From Parabacteroides massiliensis (GTDB lineage: Bacteria > Bacteroidota > Bacteroidia > Bacteroidales > Tannerellaceae), in NCBI RefSeq assembly GCF_900155425.1, contig NZ_LT700191.1, forward strand, positions 1,139,198 to 1,203,197: a DNA stretch of 64,000 nucleotides, in the 5' to 3' direction. Under the pieces are notes generated by a model. It had not been told where the DNA came from and did not search any database. It worked only from the letters and a program-made list of their open reading frames with translations. The position numbers and the translations under genes are program-made. This document shows positions 15,901-22,832 of this stretch, in pieces. Within the stretch, counting starts at the first letter, position 1. Every line of letters begins with the position of its first letter.

Positions 15901-15961
15901 GGGAGTCCAGGGAATCGAACCCTGGCGCAAGAACCATACACTCCCGTGTGTCTTTCCACAC
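15901..15961 (-). ncRNA. tRNA-like minihelix (T-arm plus acceptor) with 5' hairpin
   Basis: Between two leftward genes, the minus strand holds a canonical T-arm: stem CAGGG/CCCTG with loop TTCGATT (15908-15924). It is enclosed by a 6-bp acceptor-like stem, GGGAGT (15940-15945) with ACTCCC (15901-15906). Only 14 nt replace the D and anticodon arms, so it is not a canonical tRNA. Directly 5' is a GTGTG/CACAC hairpin (15946-15961). The 3' end continues TCAG rather than CCA. The gap 15872-16009 has no ORF. It could be a tRNA mimic, a decayed tRNA or an RNA-processing signal. Confidence 0.45.
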
Positions 15962-16009
15962 CGCCACCCGTCTCTTGACGCCTTCCGGGTTGTCACGCTC
16001 GGTTTTCCG

Positions 16010-16420
16010 TTATCCTTCAACACTTTCACCTTTCTCTATAACTTCAAGAAGCATTATAAACTTCTCACGTACAGACTGCTTCATCTCCAGTTCTAATGTA
16101 TGCGCCAGATTTGAAGCTGCACTGGTACTGTTCCTGCGAATGCTTCCGGAAAGAAGACTGTCAGTCAAACTGCTTATCTTGTTTTCTATAAACAACTTTG
16201 CTTCCTCATGACTGCCAACGGATAAAACCGTTTTCAAAGCGCGGTAACAAGCAAGCTCTCGTTGTGTTTTGTACATCTCTTCAGCATACCAGCAAAAGAA
16301 GTGTTCATAGTCCTCGTTCATCTCTTTGGTGTACTTGTCAGCTTGTTGTACCAAAGCGTCTATATGGTTCTTCACAAAACTGAATACAAAATCCCAGCAA
16401 TCCATTTTCTTATTTTCCAT
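16010..16420 (-). CDS. Phage early hypothetical protein (136 aa)
   Basis: A largely helical protein of 136 residues: FSFVKNHIDALVQQADKYTK and YEHFFCWYAEEMYKTQRE, then a Ser/Asn-rich linker and a C-terminal helix. No recognised family. It is the second gene of the leftward early operon, starting 8 bp after the 68-residue gene. Early phage genes in this place often encode anti-host or kil-type proteins, but nothing here proves that. Confidence 0.55.
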   Translation of the reverse strand: MENKKMDCWDFVFSFVKNHIDALVQQADKYTKEMNEDYEHFFCWYAEEMYKTQRELACYRALKTVLSVGSHEEAKLFIENKISSLTDSLLSGSIRRNSTSAASNLAHTLELEMKQSVREKFIMLLEVIEKGESVEG

Positions 16421-16428
16421 AATCTCAC

Positions 16429-16635
16429 TTATTTAAATTCGTTTATAATCGGTTTCAAACTCACGCCGTAGCAGCTCATCAAGCGCCGGATGAGATTCTT
16501 TACATAAAAATCGGGAGCGGAAAACACAATCCCGGTCTCTTCAGTGTATCTGAAACTGATACCGTCCATCATCAACACGTAAGCTACTTTGTGCTTCACG
16601 CTTTGTGTCTGCCATTCTTTGATTTCTTCGTTCAT
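16429..16635 (-). CDS. Phage early hypothetical protein (68 aa)
   Basis: The first gene after the leftward early promoter, with a leader of about 70 nt. It contains VAYVLMMDGISFRYTEETG, IVFSAPDFYVKNLIRRLMSC and a basic C-terminus. No family is recognised. Its position corresponds to ner of Mu, but no helix-turn-helix is evident, so I do not call it Ner. Confidence 0.55.
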   Translation of the reverse strand: MNEEIKEWQTQSVKHKVAYVLMMDGISFRYTEETGIVFSAPDFYVKNLIRRLMSCYGVSLKPIINEFK

Positions 16636-16677
16636 TTTCTTTAAGTGCTAAAATTCGTTATTCTCGACCTTTTTTTG

Positions 16678-16685
16678 TATCTTTG
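16678..16685 (+). promoter_or_regulatory. Candidate rightward -7 box for the repressor
   Basis: TATCTTTG matches TAnnTTTG, with a TTCG 20 bp upstream as a poor -33 box. Transcription would start near 16692 and pass through both operators before the repressor ATG at 16787. Confidence 0.35.
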
Positions 16686-16712
16686 GTCGCTCGTTAATTT
16701 CTTAACTCGATG

Positions 16713-16743
16713 CAAATATAATACGCATTTGCGAATAAACAAA
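16713..16743 (-). promoter_or_regulatory. Leftward early promoter overlapping operator O1
   Basis: On the minus strand, TTTG (16740-16743), a 19-bp spacer and TATATTTG (16713-16720) match the Bacteroidales consensus TTTG-N19-TAnnTTTG exactly. The operator copy at 16723-16736 fills the spacer, so a bound repressor would block this promoter. Transcription starts near 16705 and serves the early operon. Confidence 0.75.
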
Positions 16744-16776
16744 GTTTTAAGAGTTAAATTATTCGCATTTGCGAAA
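16723..16776. promoter_or_regulatory. Repressor operators O1 and O2
   Basis: Two copies of the core CGCATTTGCGAA lie 40 bp apart: 16723-16736 and 16763-16776. The second has full inverted arms, TTCGCA-TT-TGCGAA. O1 lies in the spacer of the leftward early promoter and O2 is 11 bp before the repressor ATG, so the repressor probably shuts the early operon and controls itself. A third copy in reverse orientation (GCGCAAATGCGAAT, 16947-16960) lies inside the repressor gene. Confidence 0.7.
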
Positions 16777-16786
16777 AATAAATTCA

Positions 16787-17212
16787 ATGATGAGTATAAA
16801 CGAACGTTTAAAGACCATTATCGAAGAACAATATAATGGCAATAAAAGAGCCTTTTCTATGGCGATAGGAGTAACACCTACTGTCATTGAAAATGTAGTT
16901 GGTAGCCGTCAAGGAAAGCCTTCATTTGATGTACTTGAAAAGATATGCGCAAATGCGAATATTTCACCTGATTGGTTATTAATGAATAGGGGAAAGATGC
17001 TTTACACATCCCCACAAGACAGTTCTGTTACCACCAAAAGCCAGGCAGCTTCTGCCAATTTATCTCCAGATATGCTCACAGAGCTTCTCAACCGTATCAC
17101 AGAACAAGCAGCTGAAATAGGCCGTCTCAAAGAACAAATTCGCCAAATGAATCTTGAAAAAGGGAAACCTGCATCGGATGCGTACACTTCTGGGAATGCA
17201 AATGTAGGGTAG
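16787..17212 (+). CDS. CI-like phage repressor (XRE-type HTH)
   Basis: A 141-residue protein. Residues 1-70 form a HTH_3-type domain with the FSMAIGVTPTVIENVVGSRQ recognition region and the SPDWLLMNRG end seen in Bacteroidales CI-like phage repressors. A Ser/Thr/Gln-rich linker and a coiled coil (ITEQAAEIGRLKEQIRQM) follow, probably for oligomerisation. No peptidase (LexA-like) domain is present. It reads away from the early operon, with two operator copies just upstream. ATG 16787 (or 16790) is chosen; a TTG at 16769 lies within operator O2. Confidence 0.85.
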   Translation: MMSINERLKTIIEEQYNGNKRAFSMAIGVTPTVIENVVGSRQGKPSFDVLEKICANANISPDWLLMNRGKMLYTSPQDSSVTTKSQAASANLSPDMLTELLNRITEQAAEIGRLKEQIRQMNLEKGKPASDAYTSGNANVG

Positions 17213-17591
17213 AGCGTACTTTTACCATCCGGAGAACATGAAACGTTACCCTGTGGGTACCCCCGATTATACCTTCAGACTCCCCTCTCTCGGTATTCCC
17301 CCTCCATCCACCCCATATAATCGCCCCAAAAGGACTGATAATCCGTTATATAATAATGTATACTTTTTATAGGTGATGGTTTTTAGGGTGGGTGTATCAA
17401 GGCATATTTTACACCTATCATTCAAAAAACCATATTTTACCATACTTCCAACTACCCCCTCTCAAAACCGTGTTTACTAACCCCAGTTCTTATAAAAACT
17501 AACCCCACTTTCTAACCCCAGTACTATCCCCACCTCCAAAATTGCCACTCCAAGTGTCACACCAAATGTAGAAATCGCCATCTGAGAACAC
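17213..17591. other. Non-coding region near the phage left end
   Basis: About 380 bp without a convincing ORF between the repressor and a leftward terminator. It is pyrimidine-rich on this strand, with repeated CTAACCCCA-type words (near 17477, 17500 and 17513), a TACCC/GGGTA hairpin near 17250 and two CATATTTTAC words near 17402 and 17430. In Mu the left end holds transposase-binding sites; these repeats are candidates, but the site consensus of this transposase is unknown. Confidence 0.5.
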
Positions 17592-17617
17592 AAAAAAAGG
17601 AGACCATAAGTCTCCCC
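17592..17617 (-). terminator. Intrinsic terminator of the 77-aa gene
   Basis: Read leftward: GGAGAC, a short loop, GTCTCC and then seven T's. This is a textbook intrinsic terminator 58 bp after the stop of the gene at 17675. Confidence 0.8.
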
Positions 17618-17674
17618 CACAAGAATAACTGCTGAATGGTGATTTTCTTTCGTTCTAATGCCATTCTAATCTAT

Positions 17675-17908
17675 TCACCTATCTCCCCTCCTACTCCCTG
17701 AAATAAGCGTAGATTGCTTGATTATAGCCCTTTTAGTGCATACTGTACCATTACCGGACAGACCGGCATGTAACAAATAATTCTTGGTCGCACCCACCTG
17801 TTCCGCCGTCAAAACCGTATAAACAGCCGAAATACTACTAAAATACCAATCTCTTCGCTTTGTTCCGTCTATTCCGTGCGTCAAATGCACATGTATAACC
17901 TTTGCCAT
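17675..17908 (-). CDS. Small Bacteroidales phage-associated protein (77 aa)
   Basis: A 77-residue basic protein with DWYFSSISAVYTVLTAEQVG and KNYLLHAGLSGNGTV followed by TKRAIIKQSTLISG. I recall close relatives as uncharacterised small proteins near phage and mobile-element ends in Bacteroides; function is unknown. It has its own -7 box (17928) and a terminator (17592), so it is expressed separately from the lytic operons. Lone genes next to a prophage end are often active in the lysogen, which makes a superinfection or defence role worth testing. Confidence 0.65.
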   Translation of the reverse strand: MAKVIHVHLTHGIDGTKRRDWYFSSISAVYTVLTAEQVGATKNYLLHAGLSGNGTVCTKRAIIKQSTLISGSRRGDR

Positions 17909-17927
17909 ATCAATATATTTTATAGTG

Positions 17928-17935
17928 CAAATATA
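17928..17935 (-). promoter_or_regulatory. -7 box of the 77-aa gene
   Basis: Minus-strand TATATTTG followed by CAC fits the Bacteroidales -7 box. It gives a very short leader before the ATG at 17908. No convincing -33 box is seen. Confidence 0.45.
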
Positions 17936-17989
17936 CTAAATAATCATTATATGGAATATATTCAACTATTTGTAATTATAGAACGGCAA

Positions 17990-18012
17990 TAAAAAAAGCA
18001 GCCGTAGCTGCC
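17990..18012 (-). terminator. Leftward terminator inside the phage left end
   Basis: Read leftward: GCAGC-TACG-GCTGC followed by seven T's. It stops transcription entering from the flanking host genes before it reaches the 77-aa gene. The remainder of 17936-18216 is AT-rich with no gene. Confidence 0.7.
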
Positions 18013-18216
18013 CGTCATCCCCCCTACTCCACCACATGCAAATCCAATGTAAACATGATTAAAGTGAATCGAAAATCTTCGCATCACTTTATACCCCCAA
18101 AATTAAACTGAAATTAAACGCACGTAAACGTTTCGTTTTACACCACCATTTTTGAGAAACACTCATAAACCTTTGGAAGACAAAGCGGTTAAGCCATTTT
18201 TCACCTCACCCCATCA

Positions 18217-18812
18217 TATACGCTTCGTTCTGTGCCCCGTATAAAGCCGGTAACATACGTTACCAGGATATAGACGGAGATGGCAAGATCACCGCTTCCG
18301 CCGACCGTGTACGTTTGGGAAATTCCCTGCCTGAAATGCAATACGGCGGATCCATTTGGGCAGAATGGAAAGGTATAGATTTCAACTTGTCATTTCAAGG
18401 AATCGGACATCAATTAGCCTATTGGAGCTGGCCCGGTACACCTTTCAATTTCCAAGCATATGCATGTCCGGCAAATTTGATCGAAAGCCATTGGAGCCCG
18501 ACAGCGACGGATGCAGAAAATGCCAAGGCAAAATATCCGAAACTGACGACCAATAGTGCCAATATTTATGCAAAAAGCGATTTCTACATTTTCAACGGAG
18601 CTTATATGCGTATCAAAAACATCACATTGGGTTACACGCTCCCATCCGAATTCACGAAGAAATTTCTTGTCAATAAGTTGAGAGTCTATTTCAGTGCAAA
18701 TGACCTGCCTGCCTTCTCGAAATATCCTGAAGGATTCGACCCGGAATGGGGGGATCGCTCAAAAGACCTGATTATGTCTTCTTACATTTTTGGCTTGAAT
18801 GTTTCATTTTAA
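18217..18812 (+). pseudogene. 3' fragment of a susC (TonB-dependent receptor) gene cut by the prophage
   Basis: The frame is open from the prophage border and encodes the last ~195 residues of a SusC-family outer-membrane receptor. Landmarks are IRYQDIDGDGKIT, then LGNSLPEMQYGGSIWAEWKG, AYMRIKNITLGYTLP and the C-terminal strand ending NVSF with a terminal Phe. These are the final beta strands of the barrel; the plug domain and signal peptide are missing. The 5' part should lie beyond the left end of the prophage. The fragment cannot form a working receptor. It is followed 15 bp later by its susD partner. Confidence 0.9.
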
Positions 18813-18827
18813 TTAAAGAATCCTGTT

Positions 18828-20666
18828 ATGAACAAAATAAACAAATATCTATTAACCGGAATAGTCGCACTCGGTATGACAGCTTGTGCTAACCTCGACC
18901 TAAACCCGCTTTCTGAAGGATCGAGTGAAAATTGGTATCACGATGAAACCGAAATAGAAATGGCTCTTAACGATTTGTGGAGACCGGACTTCTTCCCTAT
19001 CGATGCCATCTATTGGGACGACGATTTGTTGAATCGAAATGGTTCTAATGAAATTACACTCGGAACAGTCACCTCTCAATGGGGAACAGCATCAAGTCGT
19101 TGGACCTCATTATACAAATCAATCGCCCGCGCAACGAAAGTCATCAATGCATTGGACAATGGAACGGCTACGGGAATAAACGAAAGTAAAATCAACCAAT
19201 ACAAAGGAGAAGCATACTTCATGTTGGGGTTTGCTTATTGTGAACTGACTGCCTATTATGGTGATTGCGTGCTGAACAAAGGTATGACTTTGGATGAAGC
19301 ATACGTGGCGACCCGTTCACCCAAAAGCGAAGTGCTTGCATACGCATTCGAGTGTTTGGATAAAGCTGCCGAATATCTGCCTGACTCCTATAAAGGCCAA
19401 CAACGACCGACTAAAGGAGCAGCTCTCGGTTTCAAAGCCCGTTTTGCCCTCTTCCATGAAGACTGGCAAACCGCTATTGATGCTGCACAAAAATGCATGG
19501 ATCTTGGGGGTTACAAATTGCACGACAATTACAAGGAAATGTTTCAAGCGAACAGTTCTCCCGAATTTATGTTTTACTTCAAAGGTGACTTGACATTAAA
19601 GAAAGGATACGGTTTCATGGAGAATGTACGTGACTTTGTCATCCGTAAAATCGGTGGCCACTGCAATCAAAGCCCGTCATTGGAATTGTTCTGCTCCTAC
19701 ACCTGCACGGACGGTTTACCTATCGACAAATCACCGCTCTATAACCCGAAAGATCCGTTTGCCAACCGCGATCCGCGCCTGGCAATGACGATTCAACCTT
19801 TCAAAACCAAATACTCTACTGATTATGCCGAATATGAACAGTCCAAAAAAGACGGCACATTCCCTGAAAAATATCCGGACTATATCACATTAGGCTATGA
19901 ATTCAATCCCAGTCCATATGCGAATAGAGTGTATGAAGTATCTACCGGCAAGATGGTAGTCAACACCGATTCTAAAGCATCGAACCAACATTCGGCTTAT
20001 AACGGCTTGGTTCTCCGCAAATTTGTAAAGGATGAATGGAAAGATTTCAACAATTATAATCTGAAAGCAGACAACTGCTATCCATACCTGCGCTATGCCG
20101 AGGTATTGATGACTTACGTGGAAGCGAAAAACGAAATGGGACAATGTACGCAAGATGATTTGGACAAAACAATCAATCTAATTCGCGAACGTGCCTATCG
20201 TGATACTGGTATTGCTTATCCTCGCGTAGAAGTGCAATCACAAGAGGCCCTGCGTAAAATTATCCGCATGGAACGCCGTTCGGAATTTGCTTTCGAGGGG
20301 CTACGCTACCGCGACCTGCTGCGTTGGCGCATTGCTGAAAAATCTCACAACAAGTCTATGTACTACTTGAATCGCGCTTGGTCTAATTCTGCCAATTGGA
20401 ACGGTTTGACCGGAAGCGAATCAAACATCGAATTGTCTCAAGATTTCATGACATTATTAAAGAACTGGGACGAAGGTAACTATCCCATCGGTGGCATACC
20501 GACAATCGATGAAGACGGGCTGCCGAATCTTACGCCTATGGAAACAGCCGGATATATCACCACGTTCTACAAAATGTCTTTTGATCCGAAAAAGAACTAT
20601 TTGTGGCCTATCCCTGCCAATGATATCTTGGTCAACAGTAACCTGACGCAAAACGACGGGTATTAA
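18828..20666 (+). CDS. SusD/RagB family nutrient-binding lipoprotein
   Basis: A 612-residue surface lipoprotein. The signal peptide ends in a lipobox-like MTACAN (Cys20). The helical TPR-type core has WTSLYKSIARATKVINALD, YKGEAYFMLGFAYCELTAYYGD and the C-terminal LRKIIRMERRSEFAFEGLRYRDLLRW, all characteristic of SusD. It caps the SusC pore and captures the ligand. Its SusC partner is interrupted by the prophage, so it is probably uncoupled and under-expressed. A terminator follows at 20678. The ligand is unknown; the oxidoreductases downstream suggest something other than a plain glycan. Confidence 0.92.
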   Translation: MNKINKYLLTGIVALGMTACANLDLNPLSEGSSENWYHDETEIEMALNDLWRPDFFPIDAIYWDDDLLNRNGSNEITLGTVTSQWGTASSRWTSLYKSIARATKVINALDNGTATGINESKINQYKGEAYFMLGFAYCELTAYYGDCVLNKGMTLDEAYVATRSPKSEVLAYAFECLDKAAEYLPDSYKGQQRPTKGAALGFKARFALFHEDWQTAIDAAQKCMDLGGYKLHDNYKEMFQANSSPEFMFYFKGDLTLKKGYGFMENVRDFVIRKIGGHCNQSPSLELFCSYTCTDGLPIDKSPLYNPKDPFANRDPRLAMTIQPFKTKYSTDYAEYEQSKKDGTFPEKYPDYITLGYEFNPSPYANRVYEVSTGKMVVNTDSKASNQHSAYNGLVLRKFVKDEWKDFNNYNLKADNCYPYLRYAEVLMTYVEAKNEMGQCTQDDLDKTINLIRERAYRDTGIAYPRVEVQSQEALRKIIRMERRSEFAFEGLRYRDLLRWRIAEKSHNKSMYYLNRAWSNSANWNGLTGSESNIELSQDFMTLLKNWDEGNYPIGGIPTIDEDGLPNLTPMETAGYITTFYKMSFDPKKNYLWPIPANDILVNSNLTQNDGY

Positions 20667-20677
20667 TCTCTGGTAAT

Positions 20678-20719
20678 CGAAGCCTCGATTTTTAGTGAAG
20701 ATCTATAATCGAGGCTTCG
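20678..20719 (+). terminator. Terminator or attenuator after susD
   Basis: A perfect 12-bp stem, CGAAGCCTCGAT with ATCGAGGCTTCG, around an 18-nt loop. It is followed by GTAATATCTTTT. Since same-strand genes follow, it may only reduce read-through. Confidence 0.65.
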
Positions 20720-20779
20720 GTAATATCTTTTCAGCGTTGAAATAATATTTTCGAGACTTTGGTTAACAAATATTGCTCT

Positions 20780-22783
20780 ATGAAGTATAAGTTATTTCCT
20801 CTTATTCTTTGTCTAACATTCTTTTCCTGCCATTTTGAAAAAAAGGAAAAAACATCCGCTCCTGTCAAAGAAGTTGACATTTGCATTTACGGAGGAACAT
20901 CCGCCGGCGTTGTAGCAGCTTACTCTGCAAAAAAAATGGGTAAATCCGTCCTCCTGGTAGAACCCGGTAAATATTTAGGAGGCATGACAACCGGTGGCCT
21001 CGGAATGACGGATATCGGGAACAAATACGCAGTTACCGGATTGGCACGCCTTTTCTATCGCCGTATAGGAGAGCATTACGACAAATTCGAACAATGGACT
21101 TTTCCACCGAGTGTCGCAACAGCCACAATGAACCGTTTTGTGAAAGATGCAGAATTAGATGTTCTGTATTATCATCGTATAACAGACGCTCAAGTTCAGA
21201 ATAAAAGAATAAAAAGTATTACTTTGGAAGATTCACGGCAACCGGATGAAAAGACTTTGATACGAGTTAAAGCCAAACAATTCATCGATTGCTCGTATGA
21301 AGGAGATCTAATGGCAAAAGCCGGCGTTTCCTATTTTGTCGGACGGGAAGGGAACGAAGAACAGGATGAGACACTTAATGGAGTCCAGATGTCTGTCTGG
21401 CACCAATTCCCAGACGGAGTAGATCCATATCTGAAAGAAGGAGATCCGAACAGCGGCTTATGCTGGGGAATCCAACCAAACACACTACAAGAAAGAGGAA
21501 GTGGTGACAAACTCGTACAAGCATACAATTTCCGCTTATGCCTCACCGACAATAAAGAAAATCAACGTCCGTTCGAGAGGCCGGAAAACTATGACCCGGC
21601 CAAATATGAACTACTGGCACGTGCTATCCGTAAAATGAATTTGCATATAGACAATTATCTCTTATTCAACTGGGGCATAATGCCGGACAACAAATATGAC
21701 GTGAATAACCGCGGACCGTTATCAACCGATATGATCGGCATGAATTACGAATATCCGGAAGGTGACTACGCAACCCGCGAAAAAATCTGGCAGGAACATG
21801 TAGACTATACAAAAGGACTGCTCTATTTCCTCACACACGATGAAAGAGTTCCCGCCGAACTTCGCGACCAAGTTTCCAGATTCGGATGGGCGAAAGATGA
21901 ATTTACAGACAATGACAACTTTCCGACCCAGCTATACGTGCGCGAAGCCCGACGCCTGAACGGAGAATACATCATGACACAAAAAAATTGCCAAGGGGAA
22001 GAGACAGTGGGAGATGCGATCGGAATGGCAGCCTACGGGATGGACTCTCATAATTGCCAACGTATCGTGACAAACGGTATGGTAAAAAATGAAGGGGATG
22101 TCCAATATCATGGTTTTCCTCCCTATCCGATCTCGTACAAGAGCATTACGCCCAAACGCGAAGAATGTACCAATCTATTGGTTCCCGTTTGTATTTCTTC
22201 CACCCATATTGCTTTCGGATCAATCCGTATGGAACCGGTCTTTATGGTATTAGGGCAATCGGCAGCCGTAGCATCGGCGTTAGCGATAGATGAGAATACA
22301 GATGTCCAGACAATAGACATAACCAAGCTAAGGAAAATCCTGAAAGACAATCCTTATTTGGATGGTTCTACTCCCGAAATTTTAGTCGATGACAGCGACA
22401 TTGACAAAATAAAAAGAACGGGGCATTGGCAAAAAGGGTTTGGTGCACATTATAAAAACAGCTACTTAAAAGCGACGAATCAAAAGAACGATTGCTCTTT
22501 CACCTTTATGCCTGTCATCAAAAAGACAAATGCATACGAAGTCTTCTTTTACTGCACAGCTCTTTCCGACCAGGAAATGCCCGAAGTCATGGCTTTTGAC
22601 ATTACAGGTAAAGAGGGGATCAAGCAAGTAGAAATATCGCCCAGATCCCACAAGGGTTCATGGGTAAGCTTAGGCACATACGCATTTGAAAAAGGCAACT
22701 GGACATCTACTGTCAAGATTGACGGCAGTCGTTCGAAGGGTGCCTTATTTGCCGATGCCATTATATTAGTTCCTAAAAAATAA
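20780..22783 (+). CDS. FAD-dependent oxidoreductase lipoprotein with golvesin-like C-terminal domain
   Basis: A 667-residue lipoprotein. The signal peptide ends at TFFSCH (Cys16). An FAD-binding fold follows (DICIYGGTSAGVVAAYSAKK), with the CSYEGDLMAKAGV and GSIRMEPVFMVLGQSAAVA segments of the FAD_oxidored family (PF12831). The last ~130 residues (DDSDIDKIKRTGHWQ onward) resemble the golvesin C-terminal-like domain common in Bacteroidetes enzymes. The protein is likely periplasmic or surface-anchored; substrate unknown. ATG 20780 is chosen because it begins the lipoprotein signal. It is the first of three related oxidoreductases in a row behind susD. Confidence 0.85.
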   Translation: MKYKLFPLILCLTFFSCHFEKKEKTSAPVKEVDICIYGGTSAGVVAAYSAKKMGKSVLLVEPGKYLGGMTTGGLGMTDIGNKYAVTGLARLFYRRIGEHYDKFEQWTFPPSVATATMNRFVKDAELDVLYYHRITDAQVQNKRIKSITLEDSRQPDEKTLIRVKAKQFIDCSYEGDLMAKAGVSYFVGREGNEEQDETLNGVQMSVWHQFPDGVDPYLKEGDPNSGLCWGIQPNTLQERGSGDKLVQAYNFRLCLTDNKENQRPFERPENYDPAKYELLARAIRKMNLHIDNYLLFNWGIMPDNKYDVNNRGPLSTDMIGMNYEYPEGDYATREKIWQEHVDYTKGLLYFLTHDERVPAELRDQVSRFGWAKDEFTDNDNFPTQLYVREARRLNGEYIMTQKNCQGEETVGDAIGMAAYGMDSHNCQRIVTNGMVKNEGDVQYHGFPPYPISYKSITPKREECTNLLVPVCISSTHIAFGSIRMEPVFMVLGQSAAVASALAIDENTDVQTIDITKLRKILKDNPYLDGSTPEILVDDSDIDKIKRTGHWQKGFGAHYKNSYLKATNQKNDCSFTFMPVIKKTNAYEVFFYCTALSDQEMPEVMAFDITGKEGIKQVEISPRSHKGSWVSLGTYAFEKGNWTSTVKIDGSRSKGALFADAIILVPKK

Positions 22784-22832
22784 TTTTTTATCTTTATGGT
22801 TTCAATAAAGACCAGTATAAAAAGAGAATACC

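Larger units (their letters stand above)
1..18216. mobile_element. Mu-like transposable prophage (partial; phage left end at window right)
   Basis: The segment carries a MuA-type transposase, MuB-type ATPase, Mu gp16-, gpG-, gp29-, gpF- and gp36-like proteins, a CI-like repressor with operators and a diversity-generating retroelement. The repressor and transposase are nearest the right boundary, so the phage left end is there. Just past 18210 the sequence becomes the coding 3' part of a susC gene. Mu-type elements end in CA on this strand, and CA dinucleotides at 18212-18213 and 18215-18216 are the best boundary candidates; the exact base is uncertain. The other end and the 5-bp target duplication lie outside the window. 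The combination recalls the Hankyphage group of Bacteroides phages; that link is by gene content, not by alignment. Confidence 0.88.

Noticed and set aside
15900..15975. Complete tRNA gene
   Set aside because: T-arm and acceptor-like stem are present, but no D-arm or anticodon arm of normal size, so only a tRNA-like element is called.
17213..17591. Small ORFs between the repressor and the 77-aa gene
   Set aside because: Too short, and their composition does not look coding.
1..18216. Variable repeat of the DGR
   Set aside because: I looked for a second copy of the template end (GTCGGCTCCCGTCTGG) and saw none.
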